Shown one piece after another: positions 8,229 through 17,050 of a stretch of DNA of 64,000 nucleotides; the first letter of the stretch is position 1, and every line of letters begins with the position of its first letter. The stretch lies in assembly GCF_016056275.1 (NCBI RefSeq), contig NZ_JAECZA010000012.1, positions 1 through 64,000 of the forward strand, in the 5' to 3' direction. This DNA is from Dendronalium phyllosphericum CENA369. GTDB taxonomy: Bacteria > Cyanobacteriota > Cyanobacteriia > Cyanobacteriales > Nostocaceae. The notes below the pieces were generated by a model that saw only the letters and a list, made by a program, of their open reading frames with translations, was not told where the DNA came from and ran no database searches. A program made the position numbers and the translations under genes.

Positions 8229-9923
8229 ATGTCAGATTTATGGTGGAAAACTCTGGTATTGAGTCCAGTAGTTTTGGGAGTGACGGTGTTGTGTTCGTCT
8301 AGAGTAATTGCTGCTAAAACTCTAGACTCCGCTAAAGATATCAAAGCAGAAGTATTTCTCGCAGAAGCACCAACAGCTTCTAGGCAGTTAGTTGCTCAAG
8401 CGAAAACTGATGACAATAACGTTTTAGAACAAGTTAAGCGTTATAGCAGTGAAGCGAACAATCAAAATTCACTGTCTCAAGTAACATCAGTTTCTCAGTT
8501 TTCTGACGTACAACCAACTGACTGGGCATTTCAAGCATTACAATCTTTAGTTGAGCGCTACGGGTGTATTGCTGGGTATCCCAATGGAACTTACCGTGGC
8601 AACCGAGCACTGACTCGCTATGAGTTTGCCGCAGGTTTGAATGCTTGTTTGGATCGAGTTAACGAATTAATTGCTACAGCAACCGCTGACTTGGTAACAA
8701 AACAAGATTTGGCAACCTTACAACGCTTGCAAGAAGAATTCTCCGCAGAATTAGCAACTCTGCGCGGTCGAGTAGATTCTCTAGAAGCACGTACTGCGGA
8801 ACTAGAAGCTCATCAGTTCTCTACAACAACCAAGTTAGTTGGTGAGGCAATTTTTGCTGTGACTGACAACTTTGGTGGCAACGACGATAATAACACTGTC
8901 TTCCAAGACAGGGTACGTTTAGACCTACAAACCAGCTTCACAGGTAAAGATACCCTGCACACTAGGATTGCTGCTGGTAATGCCGTCGGATTGACTTTGC
9001 CAAATGACACGTTTGAAGGAACTCAAACTTTTAACTTAGCCCCCAATACGACCAATAGCGCTGCTATCGACTGGTTGTCATATTACTTCCCGTTGGGGAG
9101 CAACTCCCAAGTTTACATTGCTGCTACTGGAGGTATTCACAGCGATTACGTTCCTACCGTCAACCCATACTTTGAGGATTATGACGGTGGTAACGGTGCT
9201 TTGTCTACCTTTGCTTCTGAAAGCCCCATTTATCGCATTGGCGGGGGTGCTGGTATTGGCGTTAACTTGGGCTTTGGTGGTGGCAGTACCTTCAAACCTT
9301 CATTAACTTTGGGCTATTTTGGATCTGAACCAAATAACCCGCTAGGAGGTTCGGGTTTATTTGAGGGTAACTATGCTGCTTTAGGACAGTTGAATTTGAA
9401 CGTTGGCGATCGCTTTACCTTAGCAGCAACCTACGTCCACGGATATCATGGTGGCGGTACTGCTTTATTCGATGCCGGTTCGGCAAGTACAACGAGTGGC
9501 GTAGTCGGTACTCTCCAAGCCAACTTTGTTGGTGCTGGCAATGCATATGCTAGTAACTCCTACGGTGTTGAAGCCGCTTTCAAACCAAGTGACAAACTAT
9601 CGATTAGTGGCTTTGTAGTTTATAGCGACATCACAGGCTTTGGTGCTGGTGATGATGGCGAAGTTTGGAGTTACGGTGCTGGGGTAGCCTTACCAGACTT
9701 TGGTAAGAAAGGCAACCTCTTAGGAATTTTCGCAGGCGCACAACCATATTTAGGAAGTGCAGGTGGCGATCGCCCTTATCACATTGAAGGCTTCTATCGA
9801 TATCGCGTCAGCGACAACATTTCCATTACTCCTGGTGTGATTTGGTTAACAAATCCCGGTCAATCTACAACTGACAACGAAGATGCGGTGATTGGTACGT
9901 TGAGAACTACCTTTAACTTCTAA
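8229..9923 (+). CDS. SLH-domain outer-membrane porin (OprB-like, cyanobacterial iron-uptake porin family)
   Basis: About 564 residues from the ATG at 8229, chosen because an AGGGA ribosome site lies about 9 nt upstream and a signal peptide (LVLSPVVLGVTVLCSSRVIA) follows directly; an in-frame start at 8190 would bury the signal. One SLH repeat (FSDVQPTDWAFQAL, then LTRYEFAAGLNACLD) at about 90-145 anchors it to peptidoglycan or polymer. A short coiled coil (LRGRVDSLEARTAELE) at about 175-195 precedes a long OprB-type beta-barrel ending in Phe (TLRTTFNF), the usual outer-membrane C-terminal signature. It should be an abundant passive channel for small solutes or inorganic ions. Followed by a strong terminator. 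Confidence 0.92.
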   Translation: MSDLWWKTLVLSPVVLGVTVLCSSRVIAAKTLDSAKDIKAEVFLAEAPTASRQLVAQAKTDDNNVLEQVKRYSSEANNQNSLSQVTSVSQFSDVQPTDWAFQALQSLVERYGCIAGYPNGTYRGNRALTRYEFAAGLNACLDRVNELIATATADLVTKQDLATLQRLQEEFSAELATLRGRVDSLEARTAELEAHQFSTTTKLVGEAIFAVTDNFGGNDDNNTVFQDRVRLDLQTSFTGKDTLHTRIAAGNAVGLTLPNDTFEGTQTFNLAPNTTNSAAIDWLSYYFPLGSNSQVYIAATGGIHSDYVPTVNPYFEDYDGGNGALSTFASESPIYRIGGGAGIGVNLGFGGGSTFKPSLTLGYFGSEPNNPLGGSGLFEGNYAALGQLNLNVGDRFTLAATYVHGYHGGGTALFDAGSASTTSGVVGTLQANFVGAGNAYASNSYGVEAAFKPSDKLSISGFVVYSDITGFGAGDDGEVWSYGAGVALPDFGKKGNLLGIFAGAQPYLGSAGGDRPYHIEGFYRYRVSDNISITPGVIWLTNPGQSTTDNEDAVIGTLRTTFNF

Positions 9924-9965
9924 TTGATGCAGTATTTAGATGCCCTTTGGGCTTCTTGAAAGTTT

Positions 9966-10001
9966 AGATGAAGGATGAATTTTTATCCTTCATCTTTTTT
10001 T
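9966..10001 (+). terminator. Strong terminator after the porin gene
   Basis: AGATGAAGGAT pairs perfectly with ATCCTTCATCT around an 8-nt loop and is followed by a run of seven T. Classic intrinsic terminator. Confidence 0.9.
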
Positions 10002-10166
10002 GGCTAGACTTGCGACAATCATGCTTATTTGACGTTTTTAAGTAGCAACCTCAGAAAAAAGTTCTAATTGTAAAAGATATTACTGTGATTGAACTAAAGG
10101 ATAAATTCTTATAACCTGTTCTAACTTGAAGTTGCGAGTGTTTCTTGTCCTTCTTATTTTGCTTCC

Positions 10167-10541
10167 TTAGTCACCTACTTGGCTAACATGACCAGCGACG
10201 ACTTGCCAATTTCCTTGGGGTTGTGACTTAGCCCAAACTCTTGTGTATCGGTATATGCCTACAAAAGCTTTGCCTTCAAAAGTGCCAGCAACCTCCATTT
10301 TGACTGTTACTACTGCTGTATTACCATAGACTTTAACTTGTTGTTGTTGACCATTGAGTAGGACAAGTTTTTGAGTATCAGAGCGATGTGCTTCTAAGTC
10401 AGTCTGCTTATCAATTAATTCACCAGTGTGGGTGGTAAAAACTAAATCATCGGCAATTAGCTCTTCTAAGGCTGAGACATCATTTTTGAGCATAGCCTGC
10501 CGTAGCCTTTCTTCCAATTGTTCAATTAAAGTGATTTCCAT
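10167..10541 (-). CDS. NTF2-like / DUF4440 (SnoaL-fold) protein
   Basis: 124 residues with the compact cone-shaped fold pattern of the family: N-terminal helices (EQLEERLRQAMLKNDVSALEEL), ADDLVFTTHTGE, a central strand (VKVYGNTAVVTVKMEV) and a C-terminal YTRVWAKS...WQVVAGHVSQV. Such proteins are small-ligand binding or minor-activity enzymes, and the ligand here is unknown. It sits alone between convergent and divergent neighbours, with no operon partner. Confidence 0.82.
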   Translation of the reverse strand: MEITLIEQLEERLRQAMLKNDVSALEELIADDLVFTTHTGELIDKQTDLEAHRSDTQKLVLLNGQQQQVKVYGNTAVVTVKMEVAGTFEGKAFVGIYRYTRVWAKSQPQGNWQVVAGHVSQVGD

Positions 10542-10730
10542 CTTGCTTAGACAGTTAAAACTTCACAATTTGATATTACCCCTACAGAGCAAAATCAAGG
10601 GTGAAGTTTCGCTTCCCAACATCAAAGCCGTATACCTTCCACGCCAGTTGCTACCCAATTTGAAATATGTTACAAGCAATATTCCATGTAAAATCCTGCA
10701 AGATGTTTGAATATTGAGGGTTTGTAAATA

Positions 10731-11291
10731 ATGTCAGATTCGACTCACCTCAGCCAGTTTCGCTTGATGTCTCAATACAATTCCTGGGCAAATAACCAAA
10801 TTTATGACATTGCAGCATCTCTTACAGAAAAAGAACGAGAGCGCAACTTAGGAGCATTTTTTGGGTCTATTCACGGAACGCTGAATCATCTGCTTTTGAC
10901 CGATCGCGTTTGGCTAGGGAGATTTGCTATTACTACGTGCTATACATTTCAAGCTTTGCAGGATGCGAAGCTGTTATTAGATTACGAGTCTTTAGGGCAG
11001 ATACTTTATACTGACTTCGCCGAACTGCGTCACGAACGAAACCAAACGGATGGGGTAATAGAGAAATGGATGCAGGAACTTGAGCCTGAGATGCTATCAA
11101 CTTCTATGCGTTATCGTAACGTTGCTCGGCAAATCGAACGAGAACATTCCCTATGGTTCGCCCTAGCTCATTTTTTTAACCACCAAACTCACCACCGCAG
11201 CCAAGTGACGACTCTTTTCCACCAGCTGGGTCGAGATTATGGTGTCACAGATTTTCTTGCCATGTACGATTTAGCTAAAGATAGCGTGTAG
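10731..11291 (+). CDS. DinB family (four-helix, putative metal-dependent) protein
   Basis: 186 residues with the YfiT/DinB pattern: LMSQYNSWANNQIYD at the N-terminus, GTLNHLLLTDRVWLGRF with a conserved His, and HHRSQVTTLFHQLG at the C-terminus, which supply the three-His metal site of the family. Members include thiol transferases (mycothiol, bacillithiol) and uncharacterised stress proteins. Start ATG at 10731. Activity cannot be assigned; the family assignment is firm. Confidence 0.88.
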   Translation: MSDSTHLSQFRLMSQYNSWANNQIYDIAASLTEKERERNLGAFFGSIHGTLNHLLLTDRVWLGRFAITTCYTFQALQDAKLLLDYESLGQILYTDFAELRHERNQTDGVIEKWMQELEPEMLSTSMRYRNVARQIEREHSLWFALAHFFNHQTHHRSQVTTLFHQLGRDYGVTDFLAMYDLAKDSV

Positions 11292-11556
11292 TAATTCGTA
11301 ATTCCGACACACAGAAAAATAAAGTTGGTTTGTGTTTAACTAAAAATTCTCTATGCACCCAATAGAAAGATATTAAAAATTCAAATTTCTATACAAAGGA
11401 CGGTTTACCACCCCAGCACAGTCAGGTATTAGATTGCTCAAGTCGCAGTGAAAACTACTAAGCTGGTAAATAGCACGTTTAAATTTGCAGGAAATTCTGA
11501 ATCGCATTCATCGGCTGTTCGGACTTCCCCATTGGCTAACTACTTGTGATTACATT
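11292..11556. other. Region upstream of ffh
   Basis: A 265-nt spacer. A TTG at 11485 extends the ffh frame upstream by 24 codons, but that extension lacks any SRP54 similarity, so I treat it as leader. Confidence 0.4.
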
Positions 11557-13023
11557 ATGTTTGAAGCTCTATCTGACCGTTTAGAAACCGCTTGGAAGAA
11601 ACTGCGGGGACAAGATAAAATTTCTCAATCCAACATTCAAGACGCTTTGCGGGAAGTACGCCGCGCTTTGTTGGAAGCAGATGTCAACCTCCAAGTAGTC
11701 AAAGATTTTATTAGTGAAGTTGAAGCCAAAGCTCAGGGAGCCGAGGTGATTGCTGGCGTGCGTCCCGACCAACAGTTTATCAAAATTGTTCACGATGAAC
11801 TGGTACAGGTGATGGGAACAGAAAATGTTCCCTTGGCAGAAGCCCAAGAACAACCTACTGTTGTATTGATGGCTGGGTTGCAAGGTACTGGTAAAACCAC
11901 AGCTACTGCCAAGTTAGCCTTGCATCTACGTAAATTAGATCGTAGTTGCTTGTTAGTAGCGACAGATGTGTATCGCCCAGCAGCAATCGATCAGCTGCTG
12001 ACATTAGGTAAGCAAATTGATGTGCCAGTCTTTGAACTAGGAAGCGACGCTGACCCAGTAGAAATTGCCCGCCAAGGTGTAGAGCGTGGCAAAGCAGAAG
12101 GTGTCAATACAGTAATTATTGATACTGCTGGTCGTCTGCAAATTGACGAAGACATGATGGCGGAATTAGCCCGCATCAAACAAACAGTCCAACCCGACGA
12201 AACTTTGTTAGTCGTGGATGCGATGACTGGTCAAGAAGCAGCAAATCTCACCCGGACTTTCCACGAGCAGATTGGGATCACTGGGGCGATTCTCACCAAA
12301 CTAGATGGCGATAGCCGTGGTGGTGCAGCGCTGTCAGTGCGACAGATTTCGGGAGCACCGATTAAGTTTGTGGGTGTGGGTGAGAAAGTCGAGGCACTAC
12401 AACCATTTTATCCCGATCGCATGGCATCCCGAATTCTGGGAATGGGCGATGTCTTGACTTTGGTAGAGAAAGCCCAAGAAGAAATCGACTTAGCAGATGC
12501 CGAAAAAATGCAGGAGAAAATCCTGTCAGCGAAGTTTGACTTTACAGACTTTCTCAAGCAACTGCGCTTGTTGAAGAATATGGGATCGCTGGGAGGCATC
12601 ATCAAGATGATTCCGGGGATGAACAAGCTCTCAGATGACCAGCTAAAACAGGGAGAAACCCAGTTAAAGCGCTGTGAGGCGATGATTAACTCCATGACTC
12701 GCCAAGAACGCCACGACCCAGATTTATTAGCCAGTTCTCCCAGTCGAAGGCGGCGAATTGCTGCTGGTTCCGGCTATAAAGAGTCGGATGTGAGCAAATT
12801 GGTAGCTGATTTCCAAAAAATGCGATCGCTCATGCAGCAAATGGGTCAAGGTAGTTTCCCTGGTATGCCAGGCGGAATGTTTGGTGGTGGCGGTATGGGC
12901 AACGCTTTTGCAGGTGGGGGTGGTAATCGTCCTGCCCCTGGATGGCGAGGTTATACTGGCGGCGCAAGCACCAAAAAGAAAAAGAATAAAGATAAGAAGA
13001 AAAAAGGTTTCGGCAATCTCTAG
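11557..13023 (+). CDS. ffh: Signal recognition particle GTPase Ffh (SRP54)
   Basis: Targets membrane and secreted proteins co-translationally together with 4.5S RNA and FtsY. The ATG at 11557 begins MFEALSDRLETAWKKLRG, the usual Ffh start. The NG domain has G1 GLQGTGKTTATAKLA (about 106-120), DTAGR (about 188) and TKLDGDSRGG (about 246). The M domain follows (GGIIKMIPGM, the SRRRRIAAGSG signature, then MRSLMQQMGQ). After the M domain comes a Gly/Met-rich stretch and a Lys-rich tail, longer than in E. coli but common in cyanobacteria. It heads the ffh-rpsP-KH order typical of bacteria. Confidence 0.98.
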   Translation: MFEALSDRLETAWKKLRGQDKISQSNIQDALREVRRALLEADVNLQVVKDFISEVEAKAQGAEVIAGVRPDQQFIKIVHDELVQVMGTENVPLAEAQEQPTVVLMAGLQGTGKTTATAKLALHLRKLDRSCLLVATDVYRPAAIDQLLTLGKQIDVPVFELGSDADPVEIARQGVERGKAEGVNTVIIDTAGRLQIDEDMMAELARIKQTVQPDETLLVVDAMTGQEAANLTRTFHEQIGITGAILTKLDGDSRGGAALSVRQISGAPIKFVGVGEKVEALQPFYPDRMASRILGMGDVLTLVEKAQEEIDLADAEKMQEKILSAKFDFTDFLKQLRLLKNMGSLGGIIKMIPGMNKLSDDQLKQGETQLKRCEAMINSMTRQERHDPDLLASSPSRRRRIAAGSGYKESDVSKLVADFQKMRSLMQQMGQGSFPGMPGGMFGGGGMGNAFAGGGGNRPAPGWRGYTGGASTKKKKNKDKKKKGFGNL

Positions 13024-13066
13024 TCAGTGGTCAGTGGTCAGTGGCTAATGACAACTGACACTGACT
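13022..13066. repeat. Heptamer STRR (GTCAGTG family)
   Basis: Three tandem GTCAGTG heptamers followed by related GACAACTGACACTGAC sequence. This repeat style recurs near 26255-26305 and 27605-27660 and is typical of Nostocales genomes. Confidence 0.7.
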
Positions 13067-13139
13067 CATAGCAAGAAAAGCTGGTCAAGTGCTAAAATTA
13101 GCATTTCAGTATTACAAATAGGAGAATGATTCCTCAACC

Positions 13140-13400
13140 ATGATCAAACTGCGCTTGAAGCGATACGGCAAAAAGCGGGAAGCGAGCTACCGCATTATCG
13201 CCATTAATAGCCTCGCTCGCCGCGATGGTCGTCCTTTAGAAGAATTGGGATTCTACAACCCAAGAACTGATGAAGTGCGATTAGACGTTCCCGGCATCGT
13301 CAAGCGACTGCAACAAGGCGCTCAACCCACTGACACCGTCCGTCGCATCCTAGTAAAAGCTAATGTTTTTGAACAGGTCAGTGCCCCAGCCGCATCCTAA
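13140..13400 (+). CDS. rpsP: 30S ribosomal protein bS16
   Basis: 86 residues with the full S16 pattern: [39 protein letters not shown], then [13 protein letters not shown]. It binds and helps fold 16S rRNA during 30S assembly. ATG at 13140 is preceded by an AGGAGAATG-type ribosome site. The KH-domain gene follows after 16 nt, consistent with co-transcription. Confidence 0.98.
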   Translation: MIKLRLKRYGKKREASYRIIAINSLARRDGRPLEELGFYNPRTDEVRLDVPGIVKRLQQGAQPTDTVRRILVKANVFEQVSAPAAS

Positions 13401-13416
13401 AGTTGGAATAAAATCC

Positions 13417-13797
13417 GTGACAGCTAGTCCTAACTACGTTGAGCTGGTACGGTTTTTGATACAACCGTTCTTAGAATCTCCAGAAAGTTTAAGCGTCGAT
13501 TGTGAAATTTCTCAGACCCTCAATCGGGCTTGGATTCGCATCGCCTTTGACAGCACAGATAAAGGCAAAGTGTTTGGTCGAGGAGGACGCAACATTCAGG
13601 CTATTCGGACAGTGATTGCCGCAGCTGCCGCAGCTGCTGGGCAGTCAGTATACCTGGATATCTACGGCAGCGCTACCCCAGGTCGAGAAGGTACATCTTT
13701 TGATGAGGACACCGAAGAGCGATCGCCACCTCCCAAACCGAGGGAACGACGCGGAAATGGCCCTAGTATACCTATTGCTAAACCCCGTTTCCGTTAG
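13417..13797 (+). CDS. khpA: KH-domain RNA-binding protein (KhpA-like)
   Basis: The frame is open from 13363, inside rpsP, but similarity starts at VTASPNYVELVRFLIQPFL, so I choose the GTG at 13417 (126 residues, 16 nt after rpsP). The KH core carries the GXXG-type loop GRGGRNIQAIR, followed by an Ala-rich helix (TVIAAAAAAAGQSVYLDI). The C-terminal 40 residues are polar, Arg/Pro-rich and probably disordered. KhpA-family proteins bind structured RNAs and in Gram-positives work with KhpB; their partner in cyanobacteria is not shown here. The rpsP-KH neighbourhood is the conserved bacterial one. Confidence 0.9.
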   Translation: MTASPNYVELVRFLIQPFLESPESLSVDCEISQTLNRAWIRIAFDSTDKGKVFGRGGRNIQAIRTVIAAAAAAAGQSVYLDIYGSATPGREGTSFDEDTEERSPPPKPRERRGNGPSIPIAKPRFR

Positions 13798-13906
13798 GTT
13801 AAAACCTAAAGAGCAAATCTGATACAAAATGAAGGATGAAGAATGAAGGATAAAGGATAAAATTCCACACTTCAAACTTCATACTTCACACTTCAGATAA
13901 CTCTCT

Positions 13907-13916
13907 AAGGAGGTGA
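13907..13916 (+). promoter_or_regulatory. Ribosome binding site deciding the rpsU GTG start
   Basis: AAGGAGGTGA, a full anti-SD complement, lies 9 nt ahead of the GTG at 13926. A second AAGGAG directly abuts the GTG. Confidence 0.85.
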
Positions 13917-13925
13917 AATTAAGGA

Positions 13926-14102
13926 GTGGCTGAAGTCCGTTTAGGAGACAATGAGTCGATTGATTCTGCATTAAGACGTTTTAAAAAGAAAATTCAAAAA
14001 GCTGGGATTTTATCTGAAATTAAACGCCGAGAAAGATATGAAAAACCCAGTTTGCGTCGTCAGCGCAAAGCTGAAGCCTTACGCAAAGGCGTTCGCTACT
14101 AA
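13926..14102 (+). CDS. rpsU: 30S ribosomal protein bS21 (58 residues, GTG start)
   Basis: The frame from GTG reads [20 protein letters not shown], then [20 protein letters not shown], and ends ALRKGVRY. This is the bS21 pattern ([12 protein letters not shown], then RREYYEKPS). It is easily missed because it is short and starts with GTG, but the perfect Shine-Dalgarno ahead settles it. bS21 sits near the 16S 3' end and aids initiation. It follows the KH gene by about 130 nt and is followed by a terminator. Normal length for cyanobacterial S21. Confidence 0.96.
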   Translation: MAEVRLGDNESIDSALRRFKKKIQKAGILSEIKRRERYEKPSLRRQRKAEALRKGVRY

Positions 14103-14188
14103 ATCTAAACAATAGCTTTGGTTAAAGTAGCTAACGTATGTAATTGTGTAAGTGAAGTTTTGAGAGCATTGTTAGCTCAAATTTACAC

Positions 14189-14222
14189 AAAGTAGAGACT
14201 GAAATACGAGTGTCTCTACTTT
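14189..14222 (+). terminator. Hairpin terminator after rpsU
   Basis: AAAGTAGAGAC pairs with GTCTCTACTTT across a 12-nt loop. The right arm ends in T residues. It lies 87 nt after the rpsU stop. Confidence 0.7.
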
Positions 14223-14479
14223 TACTTTCTAAGTCGGGATCGAATAAAATAATAATTAATTTAAAATTGAAGTATTCTTAATTACTGAAATATAATTTGA
14301 TTATAAATTAGGTAGTAGTTTTAACCGAGAAAATTAATGCAACCTTGGTTAGAACTAGTAATATCAAAATTTATTATAGAATAGTATAAAAATAAACTCA
14401 AAAAATTGCATTTTTACGCCCTGTCAGTCAAATATTATCCTTTGTCAAAAACAGCATCCTCAGAAATTCAGAAATACTT
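14223..14479. other. Region upstream of phoH
   Basis: A 257-nt AT-rich spacer expected to hold the phoH promoter. No ORF or structure recognised. Confidence 0.4.
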
Positions 14480-15433
14480 ATGGCAGATGCCTTAATAATT
14501 CAGCTGCCTAACATTCCTAGTGCGATCGCTCTAGCAGGTGATGGTGAAGAAAATCTCAAAATTTTATCGCGGCAAACAGGAGCTAGCTTAGTACTACGCG
14601 GACAGGAAGTATACATTTCTGGTACTGAAGCGCAAAAAGACTTAGCTTCCCGATTAGTGCGATCGCTTGAAGACTTGTGGATTAAAGGCAATACTATCTC
14701 CACTGCCGACATTTTAACAGCTCGTCAAGCCCTAGATAACCATCGAGAAGACGAACTACAAGAATTACGACGAGATGTCTTAGCTAAAACTCGTCGAGGC
14801 GAAGAAATTCGCGCTAAAACCTTTCGACAACGGCAGTACATTGATGCCATACGCAAACGCGACTTGACATTTTGTATCGGTCCTGCTGGTACTGGTAAGA
14901 CTTACCTTGCTGTTGTCGTTGCCGTGCAGGCACTGTTAGCTAACCAAGTAGAGAAACTGATTTTAACTCGTCCTGCCGTAGAAGCAGGTGAAAAACTTGG
15001 CTTTTTGCCTGGAGACTTACAGCAAAAAATTAATCCCTATCTACGTCCGCTTTACGATGCTATTTATGAATTCATCGATCCCGAAAAAGTCCCTAATTTA
15101 ATGGAACGCGGTGTCATTGAAGTAGCACCGCTTGCCTATATGCGGGGACGTACATTGAATAATGCTTTTGTGATTGTGGATGAAGCCCAAAATACCACAC
15201 CCGCTCAGATGAAAATGGTTTTGACTCGTTTAGGCTTCCGTTCTCGCATGGTGATTACAGGTGATATTACTCAAACCGACTTACCACTCAACCAACAATC
15301 AGGGCTAACAGTAGCTTTGCAAATTTTAAAACATGTTGAAGGCATTACCTTTTGTGAATTTTCACAGCGAGATGTCGTCCGCCATCCTTTAGTTCAACGC
15401 ATTGTTGCTGCTTACGAACAATACGAAAAATAG
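14480..15433 (+). CDS. phoH: PhoH-family ATPase
   Basis: 317 residues. An N-terminal KH-like segment (about 1-110) precedes the P-loop domain: QRQYIDAIRKRDLTF, Walker A GPAGTGKTYLA (about 134-144), RPAVEAGEKLGFLPGDL, Walker B FVIVDEAQNTT (about 230-240) and GDITQTDLP. PhoH proteins are predicted ATP-dependent RNA helicase- or ribonuclease-associated factors linked to RNA turnover and ribosome biogenesis. Placement next to rpsU and the KH protein fits an RNA-metabolism context. Despite the name, phosphate control is not evident here: I found no Pho box by eye. Confidence 0.95.
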   Translation: MADALIIQLPNIPSAIALAGDGEENLKILSRQTGASLVLRGQEVYISGTEAQKDLASRLVRSLEDLWIKGNTISTADILTARQALDNHREDELQELRRDVLAKTRRGEEIRAKTFRQRQYIDAIRKRDLTFCIGPAGTGKTYLAVVVAVQALLANQVEKLILTRPAVEAGEKLGFLPGDLQQKINPYLRPLYDAIYEFIDPEKVPNLMERGVIEVAPLAYMRGRTLNNAFVIVDEAQNTTPAQMKMVLTRLGFRSRMVITGDITQTDLPLNQQSGLTVALQILKHVEGITFCEFSQRDVVRHPLVQRIVAAYEQYEK

Positions 15434-15435
15434 TA

Positions 15436-15490
15436 TTGTACAGACAAGGATTAATCGCGTCTCTAACAACTAACAACTAACAACTAAATT
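15436..15490. repeat. Degraded TGTACAGACGCG/CGCGTCTCTAC palindrome plus AACTAAC repeats
   Basis: TGTACAGACAAGGATTAATCGCGTCTCTAAC is a decayed copy of the near-perfect palindrome seen at 27588-27617. It is followed by AACAACTAACAACTAA short tandem repeats. Confidence 0.55.
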
Positions 15491-15895
15491 ATGAGTACTA
15501 ATCTGAAAGACTTTTTAGAAGCTTGCGAAAATTTGGGAACTTTGCGGTTAATTGTCACTAGTAGCGCTGCTGTTTTAGAAGCACGCGGCAAAGTGGAAAA
15601 GCTATTTTATGCTGTATTGCCTAAAGGTAAGTACGCGAACATGCACACAGAAGGATTTGAGTTTCACTTGAATATGGACAAAATTATTCAGGTAAAATTT
15701 GAGACAGGTGAAGCAAAAAGAGGTAACTTTACAACCTACGCTATCAGGTTTTTAGATGAGAAACTTGAACCTGCTTTAAGTCTATTTTTGCAATGGGGTA
15801 AACCAGGAGAATACGAACCAGGTCAGGTAGAAGCTTGGCAAGCTTTACGGGAGGAATATGGAGAAGTCTGGGAACCTTTGCCAGCAGAGATTTAA
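15491..15895 (+). CDS. Putative ChuX/HutX-like heme-utilisation-type protein
   Basis: 134 residues. The central GFEFHLNMDKIIQVKFETG and the following strand-rich part (YAIRFLDEKLEPALSLFLQW) resemble the single-domain ChuX/HutX intracellular heme-carrier fold. The N-terminal helix (LKDFLEACENLGTLRLI) fits as well. I recognise close relatives as conserved in Nostocales, but assignment to ChuX/HutX is from pattern memory, so the heme role is tentative. No heme transporter genes are adjacent. Intact, with a clear ATG. Confidence 0.6.
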   Translation: MSTNLKDFLEACENLGTLRLIVTSSAAVLEARGKVEKLFYAVLPKGKYANMHTEGFEFHLNMDKIIQVKFETGEAKRGNFTTYAIRFLDEKLEPALSLFLQWGKPGEYEPGQVEAWQALREEYGEVWEPLPAEI

Positions 15896-16075
15896 CAACA
15901 AAGTTAAACAAAGAGGACGCAGAATTTCAGTACAACTGTTTGCGTCTGTTTAGTTTCTAATACTTAGCTGATTTTAATCATTTTATCAGGTCTAATTCAG
16001 AGCGATCGCCGACTCTAGTAATAGAGGATTCCTCTACTAGAGGAGATTGACGCTTAATTAGAAAATAATAGATGT

Positions 16076-16576
16076 ATGAACAAACGCTATTTTTTAGAGG
16101 CTAGTGCTGTATTAGTTGGTGCAGCCTTTTTATCGCGCTATATCAATATCAATCAGAGGTCAGAAATCATGGCAACTTCTAATACTGAGTTTGAAATTAG
16201 CAAACCCGAACAAGAGTGGCAAACAATTTTATCGCCGGAACAGTTTCGTGTATTGCGGAAACATGGAACAGAACGGGCTTTCACCAGCCCACTTGATAAG
16301 CAATATGCAAATGGCACTTATGTGTGCGCTGGCTGCGAACTCCCACTGTTTACATCTGACACCAAATTTAACAGTGGTACGGGCTGGCCTAGTTTTTTTC
16401 AACCAATTGAAGGCGCAATTGACACGACTGTAGATAGATCGTTGTTTATGACCAGGACTGAAGTACATTGCCATCGCTGTGGCGGTCATTTGGGTCACGT
16501 GTTTGATGATGGGCCTGCACCCACTGGTAAACGCTACTGTATGAATGGAGTGGCAATGAAGTTTATTTCAGCCTAA
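16076..16576 (+). CDS. msrB: Peptide-methionine (R)-S-oxide reductase
   Basis: Repairs Met-R-sulfoxide in proteins. 166 residues; zinc ligands C84/C87 (CAGC) and C132/C135 (CHRC), the GTGWPSF motif, HLGHVFDDGP and catalytic C155 in RYCMNGVAMKF. An unusual feature is an N-terminal hydrophobic stretch (EASAVLVGAAFLSRY, residues 8-22) ahead of the catalytic domain. It suggests an exported or membrane-attached form, possibly lumenal or periplasmic. An internal Met32 (16169) could instead give a cytosolic enzyme of about 135 residues; both starts are plausible. Confidence 0.95.
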   Translation: MNKRYFLEASAVLVGAAFLSRYININQRSEIMATSNTEFEISKPEQEWQTILSPEQFRVLRKHGTERAFTSPLDKQYANGTYVCAGCELPLFTSDTKFNSGTGWPSFFQPIEGAIDTTVDRSLFMTRTEVHCHRCGGHLGHVFDDGPAPTGKRYCMNGVAMKFISA

Positions 16577-17050
16577 GATACCGCGAGAATATCTGCAAAG
16601 ATGCTTGCAGCTTTTCATAAGCTATCTCACTGCCGAATCTAATCATAAATAGTGAAATAAAGCAAGCGATTGCACCTCTATTTACATCTCAAATTAAAGG
16701 TTGAGATGTGAAAAATTTCTCCGATTTTTTGCCTGAGCGCAGATGCTAATACCCAATTCACCAAAATCTCGCTCGACATAAAATAACTTGTAAGGGCGAA
16801 CCGCCCGTGAACCCGCAAGGTTCGGTGGTTCGCCCTTACGCTTATTGTTTGTATCGTCTATAAAGTGAAATAGTACAAGCGTCCGCGCCAAAGATGATAC
16901 GATGCAGTTAAATGTAATTGTCGGGTAGTAAAGTAAAGTACCTACAGCCATACGCGCAAATGTGCCTAAGGCAGTTCCAGCAAACAAGGAACTAGGGAAT
17001 GGAGAAGAATTTTTATCCTTCTAAGAAACAACAAAAAAGATAGAGAACTT
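16577..17050. other. Intergenic region with large palindrome
   Basis: 474 nt between msrB and the carbonic anhydrase gene. It holds one prominent palindrome (listed separately) and no believable gene; a minus-strand frame at 16694-16987 has no protein-like composition. Confidence 0.5.
16790..16839. repeat. 50-bp dispersed palindrome
   Basis: GTAAGGGCGAACC at the left pairs perfectly with GGTTCGCCCTTAC at the right (13 bp). Inside, GAACC pairs with GGTTC around CGCAA, so the whole forms a long two-part hairpin. The GGGCGAACC/GGTTCGCCC style is a common dispersed cyanobacterial repeat. Confidence 0.75.

Noticed and set aside
11485-11556. Upstream extension of ffh from TTG 11485
   Set aside because: The extra 24 codons have no SRP54 similarity; ATG 11557 gives the canonical N-terminus.
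13363-13416. Upstream part of the KH gene frame inside rpsP
   Set aside because: It overlaps rpsP and lacks similarity; GTG 13417 fits family length.
16694-16987. 97-codon minus-strand frame over the palindrome
   Set aside because: It spans a dispersed palindrome, has no ribosome site and shows no domain pattern.
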